Assembly: GCA_031412355.1 (NCBI GenBank)
Contig: JANOCR010000063.1
Span: 1 to 63,759 of the forward strand
Length of the DNA stretch: 63,759 nt
Direction: 5' to 3'
DNA from: JAENVT01 sp031412355
Lineage (GTDB): Bacteria > Actinomycetota > Acidimicrobiia > Acidimicrobiales > Ilumatobacteraceae
A program made the translations under genes and the position numbers. Below are positions 50,303 to 59,812 of the stretch, one piece after another. The notes beneath the pieces were generated by a model. That model made no database searches. It had not been told where the DNA came from and was given only the letters and a program-made list of their open reading frames with translations. The stretch's first letter is position 1; each line of letters begins with the position of its first letter.

Positions 50303-52153
50303 ATGCGGTTTGTGCATCGTCGGGCGGCGCGCATCTCCACGGTCGTCGCACTGCTCTGCCTCGGTGTGTGCGTCGTGGCACCGGCCGCTGTCGTACACGC
50401 TGCTCCTCCCGGCGCCAGTGCCTACGTGCCGGTCAGCCCGTACCGCATCCTCGACACCCGACTGGGCCAGGGGTTCCCCCAACGGGTCACCGCCGGCCAA
50501 ACGTTCACGTTGACGCTCACAGGCGTGCCTGCGGGTGCCAGCGCGGTGGTGCTGAACCTCACGATCGATGGCTCGGCCGCCGGCGGCTTCGTCACCGTCT
50601 ATCCCACCGGGGTCACCCGCCCCTTGGCGTCGTCCATCAACGTCGACGCTGCCGGCCAGACGATCGCCAATCTCGTCACCGTGCCGATCGGCGCTGGTGG
50701 CACGGTCGACATCTTCTCGCAGATCACCACCGATCTGGTCGCCGATGTGCAGGGTTACTACATGCCAGCGAGCACGGCCCAGGCCGGGTTGTTCAGACCG
50801 ATGAACCCGACCCGTCTGCTCGACACGCGCGCCCAGAACGCCATCCACGTCGGCGTGCTGGCGCCCGGTCAGCAGATCGACCTCGACGTCGCGGGTCTCG
50901 CCGCGCTGCCTGCCGACGCGACCGCAGCAGCATTGAAGGTCACCGTCACCGAAAGCCTCGCCAGCGGCTTCTGGACGGTCTTCCCCACCGGCACAACGCG
51001 CCCGACCGTCAGCAACCTCAATGTCGTCGGTGTCGGCGGAACGATCGCCAACCAGGTGCTCGCCCGCCTCAGCAACGGCCGCACCACCGTGTTCGCCCAG
51101 AACGGTGGACATCTCGTGATCGACCTCGTCGGCTGGTTCACGGGGGCCAGCGAGCCATCGAGCGAAGTCGGACTGTTCATCCCCGTCGCTCCTTCGCGTC
51201 TGCTCGACAGTCGCGAACCGCCACTCGGCGCGCTGCCGGGACACAACCGCACCGCAGAGGTGCCGGTGGCCAACCGCGCCGGTGTCCCAGCCAGCGGTGT
51301 GGGCGCTGTGGTGGTCAACGCCACCGTCACGCTGACAGCGGCACAGGGCTTCTTCTCGTTGTGGCCGGCGCGCACCTACCGCCCCACGGCGTCGAGCCTC
51401 AACGCCACGAACGCGGGTCAAACCATCGCCAACCACGTGATCACGCCGGTCAGCGCGGCAGGATTCAGCTTCTACACGCAGAACGGCGCACATCTGATCG
51501 TCGACATCGCCGGCTGGTACACCGGCACCGAGTTGCCAGTGGTCCTCCCGCCGCACGTGCCCCTCACCGGTCCCGCCGGGCCGCCGCCAACGCTGCCCTA
51601 CACATTCTCGCTCACGGTCGGTGGCGTGCCGGTTCGATGGAACCCGTGTGCACCGATCCGCTACTACGTCAACTTGGGTGGCTACGACCCCAGCTTCCGT
51701 CTAGTCATCACCGAGGCCGTCGAACGGCTGGAGGCGGCCACCGGCCTGCCGCTGGTCCCGGTCGGCGACACCACCTTCATGCCGACCACCGCAAATAGCA
51801 CGCAACTCCCGGGAGTCGACGGCGAGATCGTGATTGCGCTGGGTGATGAAGGCCAGACGAACCTCGTCCCCGGTTCGGTCGTCGGTCGTGCTGGGATCCG
51901 GTACAGCACATCGATCGTGAAGGCTTCGGTGGTGATCGACATGGGTGATGTCGGCAGCAACCCGCCGTGGTCCAGCACGGGTCCGGGGCCCGTACTGCTG
52001 CACGAGTTGGCCCATGCCGTCGGCCTCGACCATGTCGACGACTCATCGCAGTTGATGGACGCATTTGCATCGCTTGGCGGACCCGACACGTATGGGGCCG
52101 GTGACCTGACCGGGCTGTGGCGGGTCGGAGCCGCTTTTGGCTGCACCGCTTAG
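50303..52153 (+). CDS. Secreted matrixin-like metalloprotease with repeated N-terminal modules
   Basis: 616 residues with a clear signal peptide (about 1-34, ending HAAPP). Three modules of about 120-130 residues follow (starting near 40, 163 and 287), each with a PxRxLDTR or PSRLLDSR opening and a closing GWF/GYY-type segment; such modules are common in Acidimicrobiia secreted proteins. The C-terminal catalytic domain (about 430-616) has HELAHAVGLDH, zinc ligands His567, His571 and His577 with catalytic Glu568. Likely an extracellular protease; substrate unknown. Confidence 0.8.
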   Translation: MRFVHRRAARISTVVALLCLGVCVVAPAAVVHAAPPGASAYVPVSPYRILDTRLGQGFPQRVTAGQTFTLTLTGVPAGASAVVLNLTIDGSAAGGFVTVYPTGVTRPLASSINVDAAGQTIANLVTVPIGAGGTVDIFSQITTDLVADVQGYYMPASTAQAGLFRPMNPTRLLDTRAQNAIHVGVLAPGQQIDLDVAGLAALPADATAAALKVTVTESLASGFWTVFPTGTTRPTVSNLNVVGVGGTIANQVLARLSNGRTTVFAQNGGHLVIDLVGWFTGASEPSSEVGLFIPVAPSRLLDSREPPLGALPGHNRTAEVPVANRAGVPASGVGAVVVNATVTLTAAQGFFSLWPARTYRPTASSLNATNAGQTIANHVITPVSAAGFSFYTQNGAHLIVDIAGWYTGTELPVVLPPHVPLTGPAGPPPTLPYTFSLTVGGVPVRWNPCAPIRYYVNLGGYDPSFRLVITEAVERLEAATGLPLVPVGDTTFMPTTANSTQLPGVDGEIVIALGDEGQTNLVPGSVVGRAGIRYSTSIVKASVVIDMGDVGSNPPWSSTGPGPVLLHELAHAVGLDHVDDSSQLMDAFASLGGPDTYGAGDLTGLWRVGAAFGCTA

Positions 52154-52162
52154 AAGGTCGGC

Positions 52163-53971
52163 TCAGCCGTAGGCGGCAGCCTGGATGCGGAACAAATCGG
52201 CGTACTGGCCGTTGCGTGCCATCAACTGTTCATGGCTCCCGAACTCGGCGACCCGCGAACCGTCCATCACCACGATCAGGTCGGCCATGCGCACGGTCGA
52301 GAACCGGTGCGACACCAGCACGGTCACCCGACCGGAGTCGACGTGAGCGCGCGATGCCTCGGCAAAGCGCTCGAACATCGCGTGTTCGGTCTCGGCGTCG
52401 AGTGCCGCTGTGGGTTCGTCCAGGATCAGCAAGAGCGGCGCATCCCGCATGAACCCGCGAGCCAGCGCCAACTTCTGCCACTGGCCAAAACTGACCTCAG
52501 CACCCTCGTCCCACGACGGTCCCAACTGGGTCTCGAGACCGTACGCCAGCCGTTCGATCACGTCGTGGGCGCCTGCACGGTCGACCGCGCTCTGTGTCGC
52601 CGTGCGATCGTCGACGCGTGGCAGGTCGCCGACCCCGACCGTCTGTTGAGCATGGAGCTCGAATCGGTAGAAATCCTGGAAGGCACCGGCCAGGCATGAA
52701 CGCCATTGGTCGGTTGCGATGGTGGCCAGGTCCACGCCATCGACAGCGATACGTCCCGAGGTCGGCGCATACATGCGCGCCAGAAGTTTCACCAACGTCG
52801 ACTTCCCTGCACCGTTCTCGCCGACGACGGCCACCACGGCACCCGCAGGCAGCCGAAGGTTGATGTCGTCGAGCACGAGGCGTTCGGTTCCCGGGTAGCG
52901 GAAGCAGAGTTGCTCAAAGGTGATCCCGTCGACCAGTCGTTCGGGCGGCGCGGCGGTCGCCGACGCGTCGATCCCTGCCGCGTAGTCCTCCAACCATGTC
53001 AGACGCCGCGACGAGTCGAGCCAGAACCCGCGCAAGAAGCCGAGCTCGCCCGCAGTTGCGCCGACGTAGCGGGCCAGTCGAGTTCCTGCGGCCAGCACCA
53101 GCACGACATCGCCGACATCGCGATCGAGACCGGTGGCCACATACACGACTGCGGCCACATAGGCGCCTGCGAACATCGTCCACGCTGCTGTGTGCCACGC
53201 CGCGCTGACCCAGCGCACCTTGGCAACAGGCTCGTAGTACCGCTGCCACGCCGCCCGGCGCTCGGCGACCAACCAGTCGCCGGTGTTGGTGACTCGCACT
53301 TCCTTGGCCGGTGGCGCGCTGGTGCCTAGCACGAACAGATGGCGAGCCAACCGGGTGTTGGCGATCACCGATTCCTCGACCCGCCGCTCGACGGCCGGAC
53401 GCCATGTCGAGACCCAGAACGCGGGGAGCGCGAACGCCATGAGCAACACCAGTGCCGGGTGGATCGAGGCCAGCAGGATCGCCGTGATCGCCAGCCGGAA
53501 CAGCCAGCCGAGCGTCGAGAACAGCGACATGAACATGTGGTCGAGGGCGAACACCTGGTCGCGCAGCATTGCCAGGCGATCGAGGTACTCGGGGCGTTCG
53601 TGGTGTTCGATGGTCGGCACCGACGCCTGCAGGTGGGCAACGTGCGATTCGAGTGCGATCGCCACCCTGTCGCGGAAGCGCCGCTGCACACGTTGCGACA
53701 GCAGCGACAGGTACCACGTCGCCGTCACCGAGATGGCCAAGCCGACCCCGGCGATGATCACAGGCTGGCGTTCGCCGCGCAACACGCCGTCGACCAGGAA
53801 CTTCAGCCACAGGGCCAGCAGGGCGTCGGGAAGCATCATCAACATCGCCAGTCCGAGCGAGAGGGCCAGCAGCCGAGGCTCGGCGCGGAAGCCGAGGCGG
53901 AACGTGCGCCACAGCGACTGCATCGCCGGCGGCAAATCGTCGCGGCTCGTGGTGTCAGTGGAGCGGCTCAT
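52163..53971 (-). CDS. ABC exporter subunit (permease-ATPase)
   Basis: 602 residues: six membrane segments (about 30-310) and a nucleotide-binding domain. Walker A is VVGENGAGKSTLVKLLARM, Walker B is LLLILDEPTAALDAETE, and the signature reads VSFGQWQKLALARG instead of LSGGQ. The deviation marks one of its ATP sites as degenerate, which is usual in heterodimeric exporters. Its partner, the upstream gene at 53955, overlaps it by 17 bases. Substrate unknown; drug, lipid or peptide export are all possible. Confidence 0.9.
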   Translation of the reverse strand: MSRSTDTTSRDDLPPAMQSLWRTFRLGFRAEPRLLALSLGLAMLMMLPDALLALWLKFLVDGVLRGERQPVIIAGVGLAISVTATWYLSLLSQRVQRRFRDRVAIALESHVAHLQASVPTIEHHERPEYLDRLAMLRDQVFALDHMFMSLFSTLGWLFRLAITAILLASIHPALVLLMAFALPAFWVSTWRPAVERRVEESVIANTRLARHLFVLGTSAPPAKEVRVTNTGDWLVAERRAAWQRYYEPVAKVRWVSAAWHTAAWTMFAGAYVAAVVYVATGLDRDVGDVVLVLAAGTRLARYVGATAGELGFLRGFWLDSSRRLTWLEDYAAGIDASATAAPPERLVDGITFEQLCFRYPGTERLVLDDINLRLPAGAVVAVVGENGAGKSTLVKLLARMYAPTSGRIAVDGVDLATIATDQWRSCLAGAFQDFYRFELHAQQTVGVGDLPRVDDRTATQSAVDRAGAHDVIERLAYGLETQLGPSWDEGAEVSFGQWQKLALARGFMRDAPLLLILDEPTAALDAETEHAMFERFAEASRAHVDSGRVTVLVSHRFSTVRMADLIVVMDGSRVAEFGSHEQLMARNGQYADLFRIQAAAYG

Positions 53972-55760
53972 AGGTCACCTCCTCGCCGTGCTCGTCGTAC
54001 TCGGTGAAGCGCGAAGCCTGCAGATCGAACATCGTGCGATACCGGCCGCGCAGCTCCATCAGTTCGTCGTGGCTGCCAAGCTCGGCGACCCTGCCGTCCT
54101 CCATCACGCAGATCCGGTCGGCCAGCCGCACCGTCGAGAAACGGTGCGAGATCAAGATGGTCGTGCAGTGGCGTGTCGCGGCAAGCACGCGTTCGAAGAT
54201 CTCGGACTCGCCGCGCACGTCGAGCTGCGCCGTGGGCTCGTCGAGCAACACCACGCCAGCGCCCTGCTGCACCGCGCAGAGGGCCCGCGCCAGCGCGATC
54301 CGCTGCCACTGCCCGCCCGACAGATCGGTGCCACCCGGATAGCCCTTCGACAGAATCGTGTCGAGGTTGCCATCGGCCAGATCCGATCCACCGGCCGCGG
54401 CCAACGCGGCGCGGATCACGTCGTCGGGTGCACCGGTCGGCGCGACGTTGTTGCGGAGAGGCAACTCGAAATGGATGAAGTCTTGGAAGACCGCCGTGAC
54501 CTGCGAACGCCAAGTCGCCAGTTCCAACGACGTCAGCGCGTGGCCGTCGATCTCGATGGATCCCGATGTCGTGTCGTACAGCCGGCAAAGCAGCTTGGCG
54601 AGGGTTGTCTTGCCGGCGCCGTTGCTGCCGACGATTGCCATCGACGTACCGGCGGGAATGGTCAGGTCGAAGCGATCGAGCACCGGCCGGCCGGCATCGG
54701 TGTAGGCGAACGACACTTCGCGGAAACGAATCTCGGCCGCGCCGGACGACGGGATCGTCGAGCCTGCGGCCAAGGCTCCGCTTCCCACGGCGGCCTCGAC
54801 GCGCGCCAGCGCGACCACCGGGGCGGCGGCGCCGTCCATAGCCCAGTTCAGCCCACCGAAGGCGATCGACGACACACCGATCGCGGCCTGCACGAATACC
54901 ACAACCCGCGCGGTCGAAACTGTCGCGTCGGCTGCTCCATCCGCCAGCAACCAAAAGACCACCGCGTTCGACGCCAGCACGATGACAAGGCACGACAGCA
55001 CCGACTTCTCGCGCAAGCGCGTGGCCTGATACTGCAGGTCGTAGAGGCGGCGGCGGGTCGTGACGAATCGATCGGTCACCCAGCCGGCCAGCCCGAAGAA
55101 TCGCAACTCCTTGGCGGGTGCAGCTTCGACGGCCAGGCGATACGAGTACTCGGCGTGGCGTTGCGCCTTGCGAACTTCGTCGGTGTTGCGGTCCTTCCAC
55201 ACGCCGCTCTCGCGCAGCAGCCAGTGCGTCGACAACCACGCCACCGACAGCAACAACGCCGCCCACCAGTGAAAGCTTGCCAGCAGGATCGCCGCGCTGA
55301 CACCGACTACGAGGTCGACCAGCCCGCCGGCGATGAAGTCCATCGAGATGTCGAGTGGAGGGCCCATCATCCCGAGGTCGAAGTCGCGTGCCATCGTCAA
55401 GTCGGTGGTCAGTTCGGCGCGTTCGAGATGGGCGATGCCGGGCGGGGCGACGCACGTCGAGATGAGGCGGTCGTACAGATGCGCAGCCATCCGTGCTCCG
55501 AGGTTCGCCGACACGACCTGATGCAGCGGCTGCGAGATCAGCAACAGCGTGAATGACACACCCACCATGACCAGTGGACCAACCAGCGACACGTCGCGGG
55601 TGATCGCGCTTACCAACCATCCGAACCCCACCGAAGTCACTGCGGGAAGCGTGCCGCGCAGCACGACCAGCACCCACCAGGCGATTGCGTAGACCGGCGC
55701 CGCGCGACGGAGGGCGCGGAAGAACTGCCACTCCTGTCGGGCCCGCAACCGATCGATCAT
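53955..55760 (-). CDS. ABC exporter subunit (permease-ATPase), partner
   Basis: 601 residues from ATG 55760; a GTG 9 bases upstream is possible. It has six membrane segments, Walker A IVGSNGAGKTTLAKLLCRLY, a canonical signature DLSGGQWQRIALARALC and Walker B GVVLLDEPTAQLD. Together with the downstream gene, whose signature is changed, it is likely to form a heterodimeric exporter with one consensus and one degenerate ATP site. Transcribed divergently from the ROK gene, with an 80-base gap. Confidence 0.9.
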   Translation of the reverse strand: MIDRLRARQEWQFFRALRRAAPVYAIAWWVLVVLRGTLPAVTSVGFGWLVSAITRDVSLVGPLVMVGVSFTLLLISQPLHQVVSANLGARMAAHLYDRLISTCVAPPGIAHLERAELTTDLTMARDFDLGMMGPPLDISMDFIAGGLVDLVVGVSAAILLASFHWWAALLLSVAWLSTHWLLRESGVWKDRNTDEVRKAQRHAEYSYRLAVEAAPAKELRFFGLAGWVTDRFVTTRRRLYDLQYQATRLREKSVLSCLVIVLASNAVVFWLLADGAADATVSTARVVVFVQAAIGVSSIAFGGLNWAMDGAAAPVVALARVEAAVGSGALAAGSTIPSSGAAEIRFREVSFAYTDAGRPVLDRFDLTIPAGTSMAIVGSNGAGKTTLAKLLCRLYDTTSGSIEIDGHALTSLELATWRSQVTAVFQDFIHFELPLRNNVAPTGAPDDVIRAALAAAGGSDLADGNLDTILSKGYPGGTDLSGGQWQRIALARALCAVQQGAGVVLLDEPTAQLDVRGESEIFERVLAATRHCTTILISHRFSTVRLADRICVMEDGRVAELGSHDELMELRGRYRTMFDLQASRFTEYDEHGEEVTYEPLH

Positions 55761-55840
55761 GTGGTGCACCTTGCCACGTTCAACATCGCTCGGGCACTGC
55801 AGAATCCGTCGTGCCTATCATCTCCGCAGAACGGAGGACT

Positions 55841-56860
55841 ATGCGAGCACCGGGGTCCGTGATCGTCGGCATCGACAACGGCGGGACGAAGAACAATGTC
55901 ACGGTGCTCGACAGCGCTGGGCAGTTCCTGATCGACCGCATGGTCGAGGTTCCGAGCAGGGTGATGGAGGGCACCACGGCGGCCCTCGATGCACTGGCCA
56001 CCGCGTTCGAGGTCGGTCTGCAGATCACCGATGTCGATCGCGACCAGGTGCGTGCCGTTGGCCTCGACACCCCGGGCCCGGCGTCGGCTGAAGGAATCAT
56101 CTCCTCAAAGGGGGCGACCAACTTCGCCCTGCCCGAGTGGTGGGGGTTCGATGTGCGCGGCGCGCTCGAGACGCGGCTCGGCATCCCTGTCGTGTACAGC
56201 AACGACGGCAACGCCGCTGCCCTCTATGCCCACTACGCGTACTACGGCGAGAAGTCGCTGCGGCGGTCGTCGGTGTCGGCCATCGTGGGCACCGGTCTGG
56301 GCGGCGGGGTGATCGAGTCCGGCACCGTCGTGCGCGGCGCAGCGGGCATGGCCGGCGAGCTCGGTCACGTGCACATTCCCATGCACGGTCTGCTGGGCGA
56401 CGCTCAACCGATGCCGCGCTGCAACTGCGGATTCGTTGGTGATGTCGAGAGCGTTGCCTCACTGACGGGAATCCGCCACAACCTGCTGCCGTACTGGTTG
56501 ACTCGATATCCCAACCACGAACTTGCCGCGCTGCCGATCGAGGTCGCTGCCAAGGAGTTGCGCTCCTACGGTGAACGGGGTGACGAGATGGCCCGCAAGG
56601 TGTTCGAGCAGCAGGCGATGGCGATCGGCCGCTTGTTCACGATCGCTGCCAACTTCACCGATCCCAACGCCTACTTCGTGGGCGGAGGCGTGGTCGAGAC
56701 GGCACCCGAGTTTCGTGACTGGTATCTGTCGATCGTTCGCGCCAACACGCTCCTGCGCGACGAACAGATCGGCGTCGCCGAGTTCTCGCTGGTCCCGGAC
56801 CTCGACATGGCGGGCGCTCGCGGGGCTGCGGTAGCCGCCCGCAGCGCGTTCCCCACCTGA
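55841..56860 (+). CDS. ROK-family protein (sugar kinase or kinase-like)
   Basis: 339 residues from ATG 55841 (ACGGAGG upstream). The N-terminal phosphate loop is GIDNGGTKNNVTVL, the ROK signature region is GTGLGGGVIESGTVVRGAAGMAGELGHVHI, and the zinc motif CNCGFVGDVES has Cys194 and Cys196 but Asp201 in place of the third Cys of CxCGxxGCxE. No helix-turn-helix domain is present, so it is a kinase-like rather than repressor member. The sugar is unknown. The altered zinc site may affect stability. Confidence 0.82.
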   Translation: MRAPGSVIVGIDNGGTKNNVTVLDSAGQFLIDRMVEVPSRVMEGTTAALDALATAFEVGLQITDVDRDQVRAVGLDTPGPASAEGIISSKGATNFALPEWWGFDVRGALETRLGIPVVYSNDGNAAALYAHYAYYGEKSLRRSSVSAIVGTGLGGGVIESGTVVRGAAGMAGELGHVHIPMHGLLGDAQPMPRCNCGFVGDVESVASLTGIRHNLLPYWLTRYPNHELAALPIEVAAKELRSYGERGDEMARKVFEQQAMAIGRLFTIAANFTDPNAYFVGGGVVETAPEFRDWYLSIVRANTLLRDEQIGVAEFSLVPDLDMAGARGAAVAARSAFPT

Positions 56861-56866
56861 CAGCGG

Positions 56867-58654
56867 TCACCAGGAACCGGAGCTGCCGCCACCTCCGCCG
56901 CCGCCGACGCTGCCACCGGAGAAGCCACTGGACGAACCACCGGAGCCCGATGTCGATGGCGCGCTGTGTGTGCTGGCAAACGACGACCCCATGCTGTACA
57001 CCAAGAGCGGGCTTGTCAGGTTCATCTCCGGTGCGGGCACGTTGCTGTTGGCCAACGCTCTACCCCAGGCATCGGCAGCACCAAGGGCGACGGCCCACGC
57101 GCTGTACTCGCGAAGCAGGCCCTGCTTCCACGCCCAGTCGACGTGCTTTCCTTCGCTTGCTGCAAGGAAGCGGCGAAACGATTCGGTCCGCAGCGCCAGA
57201 GCCGAACCGGTGGCGCTGCGCACCTTGCGCAATGCCCGGTACACGAAGTGGGCAGTGATCGCCGGCACGAGCAGAGCGAACGCCAGCGCCAGCAGTTTGC
57301 CGCCGTAGCCACCAAGGAGTGCTGTCAGCAGGGAACCGCCTCCGAAGACGACGAAGACGAGGACCAGAACGACGAGATGAGCCGTCGCTTTGCTGTCGCC
57401 GGCGCCACCACCCGGCGGCAGGCGCTTCCACCAGCCCGATGCGACGATGCGGTCACGCTCCAGCGTCAGCACGTTGTTCCACGCTTTGCCGAAGTTCGCG
57501 TTGTACGTACCCAGCGCAAGTTCGTCCTTGTGGTCGAGCATCTGGTCGACGATCTGCCTCGTCTCATCGTCGAGCCGATCGAGGCCCGGCCCCGGCCGCA
57601 TCACCAGACCGTCCCCCTCCTCGGTCAGCGTGATGGCGTCTTTGGCCACCAACCCCGACATCCACGCCGCGACTGTTGTGCGATCGATCGTCTCGTTCAG
57701 CAGCACGGCCCCCTGCCACGGCTCGAGGCCCTTCGGCGGCACGAACTCGATGGTCGCCAGTTTGTCCATCCTGCTGTCGGCCACCAGGGTGACGGGGACC
57801 GGCGCCGGCACGTCTCCGGTCGGCACCGGCAACGACCCGTAGGCGGCGTCAGCAGCGCCACCGGCAAACACCTCGTTGCGGCCGGCACGTCGCGCCGCGG
57901 CGTAGACCGCGCCGACGCCGATCACGCCGATCGGAATGCTCGCCAAGGCGAGCGCAAGGCGATTGTCGGGTCGCCGTTTCGGCAGCGCTGGATCGGCGGG
58001 CTCGACAATCGGCAGGAGGCCCGCGATCGTGCCTCCGATCGTGATTCCCTCACCTGGCTTCAGAGGCTTGATCACGGCCCGGTAGACGTCGCCATCGCGG
58101 GCCAGGGTGCAACCGCCCTCCATGTCCGTTTCGCCGGCATTGCACCTCGTGTTGTCGAGGTCGAGACCAACGACAACGACCTCGAATCGATCTGTCTGCA
58201 GTTCCTCCGGTTTGGCCGCATCGCCGATGATGTCGAGGGCGAGTTCACCGATCGACAGCCGCGCATTCGGCAGCGTGTACTCCAGGATGTAGCGATGCTG
58301 GCCCGTGATCGTGTCGTTCGGATCACCGAGACGGATGCGATCGCCTGTTGCCACAGGCGTGACATCGATGTCGGCGTTGGCGTCGGGCGACGATGCCTCG
58401 ATGTCGACGGGCCTGCCGAAGTCGGTACGAACGATGCGCTCGTATCCGTGGCGCTGTTTGTTGGCGAAATCCTGGTCGACCACCTCGCGTATTCGCACGC
58501 CGTCGCTGCCGGCGGGCTGCACCGTGACCACCTTCGATTCGAACCGCTCGCCGTTGTCCTCGCGGCCGATCACACCGATCGCCGCCAGCAACGCCGTCCC
58601 ACCGATGGCGCTCGCTGCTACCGCATGACGCCACATACCGATCCTGCCGAGCAT
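56867..58654 (-). CDS. DUF2207-domain membrane protein
   Basis: 595 residues. An N-terminal signal/anchor helix (AVAASAIGGTALLAAIGVIG) precedes the extracellular beta-rich DUF2207 domain (about 35-200, ITGQHRYILEYTL). Then come a membrane helix (about 225-245), a cytosolic region, two more helices (about 425-475) and a C-terminal Gly/Ser-rich tail ending GGGGGGSSGSW. This layout matches the predicted membrane protein family DUF2207, whose function is unknown. Its 3' end is 6 bases from the convergent ROK gene stop. Confidence 0.85.
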   Translation of the reverse strand: MLGRIGMWRHAVAASAIGGTALLAAIGVIGREDNGERFESKVVTVQPAGSDGVRIREVVDQDFANKQRHGYERIVRTDFGRPVDIEASSPDANADIDVTPVATGDRIRLGDPNDTITGQHRYILEYTLPNARLSIGELALDIIGDAAKPEELQTDRFEVVVVGLDLDNTRCNAGETDMEGGCTLARDGDVYRAVIKPLKPGEGITIGGTIAGLLPIVEPADPALPKRRPDNRLALALASIPIGVIGVGAVYAAARRAGRNEVFAGGAADAAYGSLPVPTGDVPAPVPVTLVADSRMDKLATIEFVPPKGLEPWQGAVLLNETIDRTTVAAWMSGLVAKDAITLTEEGDGLVMRPGPGLDRLDDETRQIVDQMLDHKDELALGTYNANFGKAWNNVLTLERDRIVASGWWKRLPPGGGAGDSKATAHLVVLVLVFVVFGGGSLLTALLGGYGGKLLALAFALLVPAITAHFVYRALRKVRSATGSALALRTESFRRFLAASEGKHVDWAWKQGLLREYSAWAVALGAADAWGRALANSNVPAPEMNLTSPLLVYSMGSSFASTHSAPSTSGSGGSSSGFSGGSVGGGGGGGSSGSW

Positions 58655-58768
58655 GCCCCCAGTGTGCCGCGGACTGGGATCGAAAGGCTTGCACCGCTCT
58701 CGATGAGTTGACGCCCGCTTGCCAGCTGGCCGGTCGATGTTGGTTCGTCGTATCCGGTGATGCGTCGC

Positions 58769-59683
58769 TCACTGCAGCACCTCCGGGAAGCCGGGGGCTC
58801 GTAGGTCCGTGCCCAAAGCATCTTCCAACAGTTTGACGACCTGCGACGACCATGCCCCGCCACCGTACTTAGCCTTCGAGCGAACGAACGTTTGCTCGAC
58901 TAATCCGGCGACCTCGAGCGGTACGCCGAACTCACGGCCCATCTGCAACGCGAACCCCAAGTCCTTCAGAGCGAGGTCCATGGTGAAGCCGATGTTGTAG
59001 CTGCCGTTCAAGATCACCTGGCTCTCGGTTTCGTGAACAAAGCTATTGCCCGAGCTATTGCGAATCGCCTCGAACGACTGAGTCAGATCGAGACCACCTC
59101 GCTTGGCAAGCATCAATGCCTCGCCCGCTGCCACCAGATGTACGAACGCGAGCATGTTGGTGATCACCTTGATGATCGCTGCGTTGCCCAGCGGACCCAT
59201 GTACAAAATCGGGCTTCCCACAGCTTCCAGCAAATGACGATGCCGCTCGAACACGTGCTCATGGCCGCCAACAAGCACCGTGATATCGCCTTGGGCGGCC
59301 TTGTGGACGCCCCCGGTGACCGGGCACTCCAACATGTCGATTCCGCGATCTGCACACCGCTCGGCCAGTCGCAGCGTCTCACTGCGGTCGTTGGTGCTGT
59401 TGTCAATCCAGGTACCACCGGCCATCAACCCCTCCAGAACACCTGTCGGGCCGCAGACCACGGCGTCGACGGCCACCGGAGACGGTAGGCACGTGAACAC
59501 CACCGTCGATTGTGCTGCGACCTCGGCAGCCGAGTCGGCCCAGGTGGCACCCGCCGCGATCAACCGCTCGGCGAGCTCACGATTGAGATCGGTGACCGTC
59601 ACATGGTGGCCCGCTCGCAGCAAGCTCATCGCCAGATGAGCGCCCAGATTGCCGAGTCCGATGTATCCGACATGTTCAGTCAT
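58769..59683 (-). CDS. 3-hydroxyisobutyrate dehydrogenase-family protein
   Basis: 304 residues from ATG 59683. The NAD(P) motif is HVGYIGLGNLGAHLA, followed by FTCLPSP, the substrate motif ECPVTGGVHKAAQGDITVLVGG (shifted from DAPVSGG) and the catalytic Lys in GNAAIIKVITNML. The family oxidises beta-hydroxy acids, including tartronate semialdehyde and sugar acids. It is divergent from the SDR/kinase/oxidase operon across 129 bases, pointing to a shared role in sugar-acid or polyol breakdown. Confidence 0.85.
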   Translation of the reverse strand: MTEHVGYIGLGNLGAHLAMSLLRAGHHVTVTDLNRELAERLIAAGATWADSAAEVAAQSTVVFTCLPSPVAVDAVVCGPTGVLEGLMAGGTWIDNSTNDRSETLRLAERCADRGIDMLECPVTGGVHKAAQGDITVLVGGHEHVFERHRHLLEAVGSPILYMGPLGNAAIIKVITNMLAFVHLVAAGEALMLAKRGGLDLTQSFEAIRNSSGNSFVHETESQVILNGSYNIGFTMDLALKDLGFALQMGREFGVPLEVAGLVEQTFVRSKAKYGGGAWSSQVVKLLEDALGTDLRAPGFPEVLQ

Positions 59684-59812
59684 CACCACAGTCTTGTCGC
59701 TCCGGACAACTCGTGCCGGGGCGGACCAACGAATCTCAACGGGACAATCGTTGGCAAGCGTTCGACCCCGGGTACCGTCGCGGTACAAGCGCACGCACGA
59801 GAGAGATCACGA

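Noticed and set aside
53968..55731. Alternative minus-strand frame of 587 codons over the ABC exporter gene
   Set aside because: It lacks Walker motifs and is Arg-rich, while the overlapping frame has complete ABC transporter motifs.
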